Positions 21,446 through 32,960 of a DNA stretch of 64,000 nt are shown piece by piece. This DNA comes from Atrina japonica (Eukaryota > Mollusca > Bivalvia > Pterioida > Pinnidae). The notes below the pieces were generated by a model. The model searched no databases. It was not told the origin of the DNA and worked only from the letters and a program-made list of their open reading frames with translations. How positions within the stretch are numbered: the stretch's first letter is position 1; every line of letters starts with the position of its first letter. Made by a program: the position numbers and the translations under genes. The stretch is taken from the NCBI GenBank assembly GCA_030159075.1, contig BROG01000442.1, positions 189,501-253,500 on the forward strand, in the 5' to 3' direction.

Positions 21446-21989
21446 CCGAAGTCAACAAACTGACTCCGTATTTTTCGTAATTTTAAGGTAAACACACCAA
21501 AATTATGTTGTAAATGGACATATTTGTATGTAGTTGGAATACAGTTGTAAATAATGACGAAATCCATCGCTCATTTGAAGAAAACTTCAGAAATATTTTT
21601 AAAATGTTTGAGTACATACTCAATTGTTTAGTGCCGTACTCAACATATTTTTTCATTTTACAAGAAAATTCATAAGTGTGACCAAATATTTATCGTGTAA
21701 ATAATGTTTTACTTTAAAATCAAAATATGTCAGAAAAAGTTGAGCTTGAGTAATGAGTACAAATTGAGTGACTTTGGGCCCAGCTGATATATCAGGGGTC
21801 ACAGTCACTACCCAGTACTCAAGCTCAACAAGCATTTTAGAATTATAAGATGAAACAGAATTAATGTCGCAACTGGACCATACAATTGTAAAATAAAGAA
21901 AAGTGTTACTCGTATGAAGAAAGGTATGGGCATGCACCCCATGCCTCCTCTTCATCCGCCAGTGTGTATGTCATACTATTTTCCGATTC

Positions 21990-22120
21990 GCATAACAGAG
22001 TAACCTTTTGATGCTACTCACATTCCGGTTATGACAAGTTTCACGGGAATACCATCTACTGGATACTCGTAGGAACGATGACTCTTACCAGTGTGATTTT
22101 TATATTGTTATGCTTTATTA
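21990..22120 (+). repeat. Dispersed repeat family B (forward copy)
   Basis: CAGAGTAACCTTTTGATGCT, TTCCGGTTATGACAAG and GGATACTCGTAGGAACGATG match the reverse complement of 15830-16075 in order. The antisense GTTCACGAGAAGACTCCAC at about 22435 may be a displaced piece of the same element. Confidence 0.5.
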
Positions 22121-22180
22121 AAATTTAAAAAAATTTAAACTCGTCCAAGTCAAGAATCTCTCTCTCTCTCTCTCTCCAAT

Positions 22181-22335
22181 ATGCATAAGCGTCGGAAGCA
22201 AATTGAAAGTGTGGGGGCTAAACCAACTTAAAACACACACACACGCCAGAAACGTCTGGGGCTAAGCCCCAATTTTCAACAACTATGTCTATCTTTGCAA
22301 AAAAGTGGGGGGGGGGTAAGCCCCCCTAGCCCCTT
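22181..22335 (+). repeat. Dispersed repeat family D (copy 1)
   Basis: ATAAGCGTCGGAAGCAAATT, GGGGGCTAAACCAACTTAAA, CACACACGCCAGAAAC, CCCCAATTTTCAACA and TATGTCTATCTTTGC recur in the same order at 32746-32905. A poly-G run follows in both. Confidence 0.7.
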
Positions 22336-22691
22336 AATCATATACTGTATTATCTGGAGAAGACCTAGTAAGTTGTAAGAACTTGTGTCTAATCCATTTG
22401 TTTTATCAATAAAATCTGTTTAAATCAAGACAGGGTTCACGAGAAGACTCCACCCCCCGCCAGGTTACATAGATTTGACTCAATATAACTATAGACGTTC
22501 ACGTTTAATGAAATGCGTAAATGTCAACAAATAGTGAACGGCTTTATAACCATGTATATGATTATGAAAATGTGGTAATTTTTATCACGTCGGAATTCCC
22601 AGCAGTATTTATATTCAGGTAATACAATAACAGGAAATGAGAGAGCAATCAAAACAAAAATATTGTGACTTGACTTGATACTGTACACTGT

Positions 22692-24117
22692 ATTATGTTA
22701 CCTCTGAGTGACCACTCGAAGTCTTAGACTCACACACGTTTGTGTTACCCCTGATTAAGTGACCACTCGAAGTCTTAGACTCACACGCGTTTGTGTTACC
22801 CCTAATTAAGTGACCACTCGAAGTCTTAGACTCACACACGTTTGTGTTACCCCTAATTAAATGACCACTCGAAGTCTTAGACTCACACGCGTTTGTGTTA
22901 CCCCTGATTAAGTGACCACTCGTAGTCTTAGAATCACACACGTTTGTGTTACCCCTAATTAAGTGACCACTCGTAGTCTTAGACTCACACACGTTTGTGT
23001 TACCCATAATTAAATGACCACTCGAAGTTTAGACTCACACGCGTTTGTGTTACCCCTGATTAAGTGACCACTCGTAGTCTTAGAATTACACACGTTTGTG
23101 TTACCCCTAATTAAGTGACCACTCGTAGTCTTAGACTCACACACGTTTGTGTTACCCCTGAGTGACCACTCAGTCTTAGACTCACACACGTTTGTTTTAC
23201 CCCTGAGTGACCACTCGTAGTCTTAGACTCACACACGTTTGTGTTACCCCTAATTAAGTGACCACTCGTAGTCTTAGACTCGTAGTGACCACTCGTAGTC
23301 TTAGACTCACACACGTTTGTGTTACCCCTGATTAAGTGACCACTCGTAGTCTTAGACTCACACACGTTTGTGTTACCCATAATTAAATGACCACTCGAAG
23401 TCTTAGACTCACACACGTTTGTGTTACCCCTAATTAAGTGACCACTCGTAGTCTTAGACTCACACACGTTTGTGTTACCCCTGAGTGACCACTCAGTCTT
23501 AGACTCACACACGTTTGTGTTACCCCTAATTAAGTGACCACTCGTAGTCTTAGACTCACACACGTTTGTGTTACCCCTGATTAAGTGACCACTCGTAGTC
23601 TTAGACTCACACACGTTTGTGTTACCCCTAATTAAGTGACCACTCGTAGTCTTAGACTCACACACGTTTGTGTTACCCCTAATTAAATGACCACTCGTAG
23701 TCTTAGACTCACACACGTTTGTGTTACCCCTGAGTGACCACTCAGTCTTAGACTCACACACGTTTGTGTTACCCCTAATTAAGTGACCACTCGTAGTCTT
23801 AGACTCACACACGTTTGTGTTACCTCTGAGTGACCACTCGAAGTCTTAGACTCATACACGTTTGTGTTACCCCTAATTAAGTGACCACTCGAAGTCTTAG
23901 ACTCACACACGTTTGTTTTACCCCTGAGTGACCACTCGTAGTCTTAGACTCACACACGTTTGTGTTACCCCTAATTAAGTGACCACTCGTAGTCGTAGAC
24001 TCACACACGTTTGTTTTACCCCTGAGTGACCGCTCCCAGTCTTAGACTCACACACGTTTGTGTTACTTCTGAGTGACCACTCACAGTCTTAGACTCACAC
24101 ACGTTTGTGTTACTTGT
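22692..24117. repeat. 51-bp satellite array of about 27 copies
   Basis: The unit contains TGACCACTCGTAGTCTTAGA, CTCACACACGTTTGTGTTAC and CCCTAATTAAG, 51 bases in full units, with shorter variants where CTGAGTGACCACTCAG replaces part of the unit. Copies are highly similar, so the array is recent or homogenised. Since 51 is divisible by 3, minus-strand ORFs (22693-23007 and 23111-23812) encode a 17-residue repeat; these are almost certainly not genes. A SINE abuts the array at 24122. Confidence 0.92.
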
Positions 24118-24121
24118 GTTA

Positions 24122-24415
24122 TAGAGCCGGCCTGGCTCAGTCGGTAGCGTGCTCGATTCTGGATCGTAAGGTCGTGAGTTCGAGTCCCGTCGGCGACAGG
24201 TTGGTTTCCTGTCTTTCGGACGAGACAGTAAAAACTGGAGGTCCCGTGTCACAGTAGGTGTCGGCACGTTAAAGAACCCTCGCTGCTCAATGGCCGTAAG
24301 TGCCGAGCATAGGTAAAAATTTGAAGCCCTTCACCGGCATTTGGTGACGTCTCCATATGAGTGAAATATTCTTGAGTGGGACGTTAAACAACAATAAACA
24401 AACAAACAAACATAC
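24122..24415 (+). mobile_element. tRNA-derived SINE, full length
   Basis: The tRNA-like head GAGCCGGCCTGGCTCAGTCG has an A box (TGGCTCAGTCGG) and a B box (GAGTTCGAGTCCC). The body is shared with the copies at 9912, 31289 and 47957, and the tail is (CAAA)n. It is the best preserved of the four. The antisense ORF at 24016-24267 is a shadow. Confidence 0.9.
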
Positions 24416-26669
24416 TTGTGTTATAAGAGCTATACACAGGCATAAAAAATCTTATATTCCTATATATTTTGTAAAAATAAGGACAGGTCCAGTGTGATAT
24501 GCATATATAAATATTAAGGTTGAATAAATCCATTATTTTTGTTATTGTATATCAATCTAAGTAAATTCTAGATTAGTAAAAACGAAAAGATTTAAAAAAA
24601 AACAACAGCTCATGCCCCTCTAACATATCATTTACAGAATCGGAGACGACGATACCAAATAATTCCTATATATGATAGCCTACCGACTTTTGGTTTAACT
24701 GTACCAGTCTACATACGAGCCTACCTTTTGGCTATCGTATGCTGTAACATTTACCTTGAGTGTAATTTCATCATGACGTAACGAAATCTTTGATGTGACT
24801 ATCTTATGATATACTTATCACTAAGATAGCACAAATGTGAACTGAGTTACTTGTACGTGTATACAAACGACTGATAGTCCTGTATGTTCTGCAAGCATCT
24901 GCGGGAGTCAAAATTGTTAGTCCAACCTTCGATCGGTTTACGAAATTGAACGCAACAATACGAAGAGGTCAATATTAGTTTACATGCGGCTTCACGTGAT
25001 GTGCTCAGGAAAATAATGTTATATTTTTCGGATGCGAGGGCGAACTGACTTATATATATATACATACATACATACATACACGTATTACATCAGGGTTTAC
25101 CATGCCCTGTTAAAACGTGACTGTCCGACTTTCAAGTTTCAGTTCTCTTTCTTGTTTAGTTTTACAATTAGTGGCACAGGAAGCTAATCAAAAGTGTTGG
25201 GGAATATTTTATATACAATGTTTCCGTGTTAATAATAAAAATAATTTTGTGAAAAGTAGGGTCAGGCCTCCTGCCCCCTTCCTTACACGTATGCAATAGA
25301 TCCGTGAATCGAAAGCCTTTGTCTATTATTCTAGTTGATATATTCTAAGAATATAATATTTCCTTGTCATTTTGTGACAAAATTCAAATTTTAGAGATAT
25401 CGCAAACTTTACCCCACACATTTCCATATCTCCGCCATCAATAGGCCTACCTTATCATTTTCTCCTCATTTCGTGACATGTCTTGTTGGTCTAGCGTATG
25501 TAATGTATCATGGTTGTAAACGACGACAAAAGGGTTAACCGAGTATAAATTCTGTTGACTGATTGTTCGATTACTGAGTATCAAAATTAGTCCACGGTTA
25601 CATGAAAAAATTAATCTTATGCATGGTTCATCTTTAAGGCATTCGAATCAAATGAAAAAAAAAACACGTCTTTGCTTAATCGGCAAATACATAGGCTATT
25701 TATACAGCGTGTAGGGGTTGGAATATGTCTCTTCGGACTATGAAATATCACATTTTATTCTGACCCTCAACCGGAATATTTCCTCAAAATTTATCAAAAT
25801 CTTGACAAAATTTTGTGTGTTGGAGCATTTATCGTATAACAGTGAAATTAAACGTGATACTCTCACCACGTTCCCTTTCTGCTACTACAAAAACTTCCTG
25901 TATTTCGGCTGTATCACAAACCGAGTAGCCTACCCGATCGGAAAACCAATCGGCTACTCGGCTACTGAGATATATTGACCGTTTTGACAATATGAATACA
26001 CACACGCGCGCGCGCATCTGCGTGTTTGTGTGGATTTTCTTTTTGCTGTGGTTATGCATTAAATTCATAGTAGGTCTCACTTTTTGATTACCACAGGTTT
26101 TTACCGAAAGTGAGAACACTTTGGGTAAAATCCATGTTTAATTAAATAGTGAAAACACGATAGTTCTAAACCAATGGGCTTTTGTTTACAATCTGACAAA
26201 ACTATGGGTTAAATATCATTCCCATTTCAAAGTTTCTGTCCAAAATGTAGTTCTATAAACAGGTACTATCTCTTTCGTTTACCTGTAGTTTGTTGTTGTA
26301 ATAGACTACATATATATATTTCTCTCTGATTACTGCTCTGGATGGTTACTTTGACAGGTTAACACTTACAGAATACCGCTCTTACATAGAAACACCCAGC
26401 GGCTATAAAAATACATGTGATATTATCAGCTTCCTATATACAGGTTGACACGTATAGATATAGTAAATCCCCGAACTACAAGTCTTAGATATGTGAAAAA
26501 AATGAATTTGAAAATTTGAATTAGATGATAGTAAATCCGGAACTTTTGACGACACTCGTTTTTCTGGCAGTCAAATCTGCAACTTGGACACTGGTTTACA
26601 ATGCTTAATTTAGTATCATATAACACTACTTTCTGTATGTTCTAAAATCGTATATCTCTAAAACATGCA

Positions 26670-26670
<1 letters not shown>
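24416..26670. other. Gene-free stretch
   Basis: Contains a short TACA/TA microsatellite at about 25051-25081 and a GCGCGC run at about 26003-26013. No coding region, RNA or mobile element is supported. Confidence 0.4.
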
Positions 26671-26671
<1 letters not shown>

Positions 26672-26750
<79 letters not shown>

Positions 26751-26751
26751 C
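26672..26751. repeat. (TC)n(TA)n microsatellite
   Basis: About 64 bases of TC dinucleotides followed by about 14 bases of TA. Confidence 0.95.
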
Positions 26752-26849
26752 TGCGTGTGTATGTGTGTGAAAATGACAAGATTAATGTAAATTTTATATC
26801 GGGATCACGTTGTGTTTAATGAATATTATAGGCAATACCAAAGTTATAA

Positions 26850-26970
26850 TTATGAAGAAGATCGTTTCTGTCAATAAGACTTCATCAGTTGCGCTCCAAT
26901 TTTGAATATATTTTCTAAAGGGAAAGTGGTATAATACAAGGCCAAATAATAAATATTTCAATATTGCAAC
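26850..26970 (-). repeat. Dispersed repeat family A (inverse fragment)
   Basis: The reverse complement reads TATTATTTGGCCTTGTATTA, TTTAGAAAATATATTC, AAAATTGGAGCGCAACTGAT, GAAGTC and GACAGAAACGAT, matching 10465-10565. Confidence 0.6.
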
Positions 26971-27035
26971 AAGAACTGCATGTCATGTTCAAACTGCCAA
27001 TATTGATCTATAAATTCTCAATATTTATTTTTAAA

Positions 27036-27038
<3 letters not shown>

Positions 27039-27112
<74 letters not shown>
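27039..27112. repeat. (TA)n microsatellite
   Basis: An uninterrupted run of about 35 TA units. A short GATA run follows at about 27170-27186. Confidence 0.95.
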
Positions 27113-27115
<3 letters not shown>

Positions 27116-30100
27116 GTCAGTGATTAATTTCTACAAAAGCAGAATTAGGTCAAAGAATATAGAAAGACTAGATAGATAGATAGATAAATAGATGGGTAGA
27201 TAGAACGATTTAATTTGAAATAGATTATCTTACCTTGTTTAATCATATAACAATAAACACTTAGTTTTCCAGATCATATAAAATTTGAGAAAATGATCCG
27301 TAAAATTCCTTTGAGCGATGAAAATCCTGACCAAACCTAAACTAAAGATGACATTTTCACAGATGCGGTTGATTTCACATCGGGTGTTCAGTAAAGCGTT
27401 TGATTGACATATGATTGACGCATTACGACATTATATTTTCTACTTCCGTGACTTGTATGTATTCGTGAATAATTCTTACCAACACAATGTATACGGCATT
27501 AGCCATCCCAGATATAATCCCGGTACATATTCACTTTACCTTAGGTAGACCGGAAGAGAGCAAAAATATCAAATTCCGGCAAAAAGTGCATTTGATTGGT
27601 GAATTGATTTGATCAAACCCTGAGAGTTAAGTTTCACCGACAACATCAACATTTTAATCACGGTCTAACAGGTCTAACTCATTGTTTTCATCAACAAAAT
27701 CATTTTGGAGTTCATGATTTAGCAAGAATGCGTTTTGTTACGCTTGGTATATCATATTGTGTGTATAAAGAGGGACCTCGCTGTTACGAATTCCTGACAC
27801 AGCATGTTATTGGTCGGATTAGCAAGGAGAGTGTGGACTTATGCTTTTGAAGACAATTTCTTTAGCTAACGTAAATGAGAGGTGGCTTCATGGGAGAGGC
27901 GGTATTAGGCGAGTCCCCCCACATATACATAGGTATATAAAAGTGTCGAAATCAAACGCAAACTAGAAAAAAATTCGATAGCTGCATTACCAAAAATAAA
28001 CAAATGTAAAGAAAATAGAACTAAAATTGACACAACTTTGAAACTCGGAAAAAGCTACAAAATTAAGTCAGTTTTGCGAGTCAAACACGTTAAAACTGTA
28101 GAATAAAAGAAGTAAAACTGAAATAGATCTGGAATGAACAATAAATATATATTAAGATCATTTGGGTGGGTTCGAAACGCTATTAGTTCGTACTAGAGAT
28201 GACAAATGAATGTGACTACCTAGAACGAATAAATCGTGGTGGTTTCATTATGTAATCAATCCGTACTAGAAACACACAGAGAAAAAGTTTCTACCAGAGT
28301 TCATTTTGGTGAAGACATTTAACTTGTTGTCTTTTGACCTAAATGTTTGTAGCCAAAATTTTGTTCGCTCTGTTTTCTTTCCAATTTGCTCCAATTTGGG
28401 TAATGGTCAATAACCACGATTATCATGTTTTCGGAGGTCTCCAGTTTTACCAACACATTGTTTCTAGCAAACTTTAAAAGTGATAAGATAGACGCAGTCG
28501 TTGGTGTTCAATAAAATCATATACCTGCGTCTGTAGTTGTGCTGCAAATCTACCTTATCGTGGTTTTGCCCGATGTGTTGTTTTCTTTTCCATTCAATTT
28601 GATAAACAGGGACATTTATAACTAATGTAAACAATTTATTTTTCAGAAATGGTGGAAATATAAATAAAAATAAAATTGGGTAAATAAGAACAATATAATA
28701 GAAATAGTAAATTCTTTTTTGGTTATCTTGATATTACGGTTTTTCAAAATTGTAAGTATAACTCATATTCACCCCTAAAGACACATTTGGACTGGCCTTA
28801 ATCATTGATTTATAGAAGAATTCATTCTTTATCAGGGGTTGATGAGTTAATATGAGCAAGAATCAGCTTGTGATACAAGTCCAAAAGCGTCATTTCCCCT
28901 AAAAAATATTTAATAAAAATATATCAAATTAACATTAAGACAAAATTGTAAATTTTTGAAACATATATAGGGAGCATTTGGAACTGCGTTTTTGAAACAT
29001 GAATGCACCCACGTGGTTAAGGTATAGAAAAGATATATGTAGCTTTTTCCAAAAGGGCGTTAGGTGCACCAAGAAAAGCGACTTACTCTAGAGTATATAA
29101 CGAACTGGGTCGTTTTTCTTTGCATATAAATAGGAGAGTAAAATGTAAGAGATACTGGTTGAGATTATTAAAAATGTATTTTGAGAACTATTTACTGGCA
29201 ACAATTGTATAGATGTAGGGAAAATCTAAATATGTACTTAATTTGGCCAAGTTATGTAAAACACGAACTCCAAACAAATAATTATGGTGAGGTTTGGTTA
29301 TATCAAAAGGTTGAAAATTATTTTTTCTGTATAAATATGAGAAAAGAATCAAAGATATATTTATACAAGGAAACCGTGTCATTTTGAAAGTATCAACACA
29401 TTCTTATATAGGCATATGGTAAATAACTTGGATATACAAAATAAATATTTACATACCGACTGCAATTCCATTCATTGCAAATATATAGAGCGATATATTG
29501 TATATTCAGCATTTACAGTCGCGTGGCCTGAATATTAGCCGCTTTACTTTTCAGCGTAAGAATACATGAACGAATCAATAAAGAATAGAACATTACGTAT
29601 TTATTTCTTATATATTTAGTCTTAAAAGCCATACATTAGGCCTACCACGAAGCAAATAAAAATCACAGAAAGAAATCGGAAACACGAGATTACATCTGTA
29701 GCACATTGTACAGCCTACAGGCCCATATCGCAATATATCTAGGTCATGTTATGACCAGAACCACAGACCACAGAAATGAAAGTTCGCTATGTAGTTACAA
29801 CAGAAAAAAGAGAGTTAGGCCTAGTTAAACTTTGTCTGATAAACAGGTTGATTTGTTTGCCATCACCGGATATTCCTGTCAGAAAGAAATCGTCATCGTG
29901 TGAAATCAGGCCGTGTGAATACTTACGTAAGTTACGTACGAATCAGTCATCATGGTTCCCAGCTGACTGGTAAAAATGTCAAATAAATGGCTACTTTCAG
30001 TTGTCATGAATGAATATTAGCTGTCTCCCTTCTCATAAGTCACACTCATACTTTCATTAGTATATTTCATTAATAATGTATCAGAATTCAAACGCCAGTT

Positions 30101-30436
30101 CGTTGTAAATACATTATACAGCACAGCCACGGGCACGGCCATTTGCATTTTCAATTCTGTACCGGTATCAAGCAGACAAATAATTTAAAATAACTTCAAA
30201 ACAAATCTTACCCTTATCCAAAATTTTCCATATCACTGGTTTCTTTCAAAATGATATGAAAATAAGAAAATAAACTTAATTCCATTTAGTATTTCCGGAC
30301 AGAAAAGGGGAACTACTTCTCGTCTCACACAGCTGTTTAGCTGTTACGTCATATGAAAAACTCCCACCGCAAAGCCAATTACACAGAATGAATTTCGTAA
30401 CCAGTTGACTACAGATTCATAGAAAATGATAATATA
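27113..30436. other. Gene-free stretch
   Basis: AT-rich DNA with no supported gene. The overlapping ORFs on both strands at 29181-29387 are AT-rich and featureless. Confidence 0.35.
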
Positions 30437-30440
30437 TAAA

Positions 30441-30590
30441 TATAAGGTTTGTTTTTCATTTTTTGGAAAGTATTGAGTATAAATGCAATGGAATATGGAA
30501 AAAAATTCAATGTGCAGCACCATTTTCCATAATCCACTGCATTTATACTCATTTGATTTCCAAACATTTATATATAAAAAATGAAAAACA
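30441..30590. repeat. Long imperfect hairpin (MITE-like)
   Basis: GTTTGTTTTTCATTTTTT, GGAAAG, GAGTATAAATGCAATGGA and ATATGGAAAA on the left are inverted on the right as TTTTCCATAATCCACTGC, ATTTATACTC, TTTCC and AAAAAATGAAAAACAAT. Arms are about 55-70 bases, with an extra ~15 bases in the right arm and a ~25-base loop. Confidence 0.7.
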
Positions 30591-30592
30591 AT

Positions 30593-31288
30593 CATTAATT
30601 ATCTTCTGAAGTCATTACCTATACAGTCGTAACGCATACTCACAACATTTAGACAATCATAACATAAACTAAAGACTGAATCAGGGAAAGACAGAAATGT
30701 GACATAGAAAGAGTTGATAGAAATGTTTACGTTGTAACACACGAGACATTGAAGAGCAATCATTAGGTGACACAGATATAGTGTCAAAAAAAATCTAAAA
30801 GAAAATCTAAATCTGGTTATCTGGATTAAATGCTTAAATGATGACGTATTACAATGTAGGTCTGTAGACTATGCCGTATAATTCTGAAATAGAGTTTATA
30901 TATAGAAATAGGAAATTCGAGAAGATACCCGTTCGTTTGTTCTATATTTGTAGAAAGACATTCCAACATACGTGTATTGCGGGATTTCGCCAGTATGAAT
31001 AGTAATTAATCTTCATAACCATATTCCCGTTAAATTCTCTCATTTATGTTATTTGTTCTATTTAGAAAGAAATGTGAAAATACGTGTATGGCAAGATTTC
31101 GCCACAATTAATAGCAACAGGTTGTTGTCCCATCTCTAACAATATGCACGTTTTTAGGGTCAGTAGGCACGATCACGTGATTTAGATTATGTCTTTTACG
31201 TTTATTTCAATCTCGTTAAAAACATTACCAACAGATTTAAAACGATGTGAGGAATGGTTCTAATATCTAATTGTGTAATATATTGAAA
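30593..31288. other. Gene-free stretch
   Basis: Two similar phrases (AGAAAGACATTCCAACATACGTGTAT..CGGGATTTCGCC and AGAAAGAAATGTGAAAATACGTGTATGG..GATTTCGCC, near 30951 and 31067) suggest a short diverged duplication. Nothing coding. Confidence 0.4.
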
Positions 31289-31581
31289 CGGCCTGGCTCA
31301 GTCGGTAACGCGCTCGCCTCTTGATCGTGTGGTCGTCAGTTCGAGACCAGCCTGCGGTAGGTTGTGGTCGTGAGTTCGAGACCAGCCTTCGGATGGAACA
31401 GTAAAACTCGAGGTCCCATGTCACAGTAGGTGTCGGCACGTTAAAGAACCCTCACTGTTTAATGGCCGTTAGTGCCGAGCATAGGCCAAAATTTGAAGCA
31501 CCTTCACAGGCATTTGGTGACGTCTCCATATGACTGAAATATTTTTGAGTGGGACGTTAAACAACAATAAACAAACAAACA
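31289..31581 (+). mobile_element. tRNA-derived SINE with an internal duplication
   Basis: Starts ACGGCCTGGCTCAGTCGG. The B-box region is duplicated (GTCGTCAGTTCGAGACCAGC and GTCGTGAGTTCGAGACCAGC about 40 bases apart). The common body and (CAAA)n tail follow. Confidence 0.85.
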
Positions 31582-31751
31582 GTGTATATAATTACTTTTT
31601 CCTCATATTTCATGTAGATACAATGTATCTGTTATGATAAAATGTTTTCAAGAACATTATATATATTTTGTACGCCATTTTGTATTTATTGTGATTTGTT
31701 TCCATTTTGATTTTGTCTTAACTTTGGTATTGTAAATGATATTTATAACCA

Positions 31752-32070
31752 CTGGGTTGTTGCCACTACTGATGGACCGTCTGAGTATCCGAGGGTATAC
31801 ATAAGCCCAGTACCTGGTATTTCTGTACCAGTCAATAATTTTATACTAAATTAATATTTCGCCCAGATATCATCAATTTAAAAATTCAAAAAATCTAAAC
31901 TTCCCAAAGCTAAGATATTCATTTTATAGTGGCTACTCTTCGACAGATTTGGCAACACATTTAGATTTATTATTTACCCTTGCATGACACCACTTTTTTT
32001 GGAAATATACGTTTATATTAAACTTAACCCTAACTAATGAAGTTTTATCAACAGAAACGATCGTCTTGAG
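31752..32070 (+). repeat. Dispersed repeat family A (copy 2)
   Basis: See 10262-10600; the blocks TGGACCGTCTGAGTATCCGA, GTACCTGGTATTTCTGTACC and AACAGAAACGATCGTC are in the same order. About 70% similar by eye. Confidence 0.6.
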
Positions 32071-32379
32071 TATTTGGTTTGGTTCATTTTTGTTATTGTT
32101 AATAATATGTAAAATATAGACTTGACAGGTGTGATCATTCATAATGAGATGCCTCATCCTAACCTATCTCTAAGTAGCTATCGTCGTTGCAGATGCCCGT
32201 AATAGCGTTCATGTCTTTACATTTATAAACGGATTCCTTGATTTCACTTTTATTATCGTTTTAATGTGATATAGGCACTAAGGGTTCACCGCTATCTGAG
32301 TCTTTTGGTGCTTTACCTAAACGACCTAATATTTAAAGTGTTCAAGTTAATACATGTACTTAATTTAGGATCATGTGGC

Positions 32380-32525
32380 CTGTTTTACGAAAGGTCCTAA
32401 GTCTTAGACTTGGTCTTAGGACCACACGTATGACTCATGACTGTTTTACAAAGACTTAGGACCAGTGACTTACGACTTACGACCGTTTTACAAAGACTTA
32501 GGACCAGTGACTTACAACCACATCA
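32380..32525. repeat. Short tandem/inverted repeat around TTAGGACCAGTGACTTAC
   Basis: CAAAGACTTAGGACCAGTGACTTA occurs twice (near 32455 and 32495), and CCTAAGTCTTAGACTTGGTCTTAGGACC at about 32396 contains an inverse of the same phrase. Confidence 0.5.
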
Positions 32526-32745
32526 GGTCAGGTCGTTATGACTACCCAGAGGCTGTACATAGATCCAAGTACTCACGCTATCATACATCAATTAAAGACA
32601 AATACGAAAGTACCGTGTCCACAAAACTAAGGTAACATATCACTTTTGAAAAAAGTCAACAATATTGTAAACTGTACAACCTCGTGTTCTTTTTGTTCTT
32701 AAACATATTTGATGGAATTATTCATTGACGTGAATTCAAGACATA

Positions 32746-32905
32746 GGCGTCGGAAGCAAATTGAAAGTGTGTGTGTGTGTGTGGGGGGGGCTAAACCAAC
32801 TTAAAGCACACACACACGCCAGAAACATCTGGGGGCTAAACCCCAATTTTCAACACCTATGTCTATCTTTGCAAAAAAATAGGGGGGGGGGGCTATTCCG
32901 GATTT
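32746..32905 (+). repeat. Dispersed repeat family D (copy 2)
   Basis: Matches 22181-22335 block by block, including the CACACACGCCAGAAAC and poly-G parts. An inverted family C fragment abuts it (GGATTTCCAGAGG to about 32960). Confidence 0.7.
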
Positions 32906-32960
32906 CCAGAGGTTTTTGTTTGTCCAATGTTCACCAGATTTGTATATTGTTCCCAGGGTC

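Noticed and set aside
22693..23812. Minus-strand ORFs encoding a 17-residue repeat (GNTNVCESKTTSGHLIR)
   Set aside because: They follow directly from a 51-bp satellite whose period is a multiple of 3; no signal, start context or non-repeat domain, and the frame breaks wherever the shortened unit occurs.
22692..24117. Could the 51-bp array be a CRISPR?
   Set aside because: The whole unit repeats, there are no unique spacers, and the context is eukaryotic.
24122..24200. Possible tRNA gene
   Set aside because: A and B boxes are present, but the head is joined to a SINE body and tail and does not fold as a full cloverleaf; four such copies occur.
24016..24267. Minus-strand ORF with SRPKDRKPTCRRRDSNSRPY
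   Set aside because: It is the antisense translation of the SINE; such frames recur with every SINE copy.
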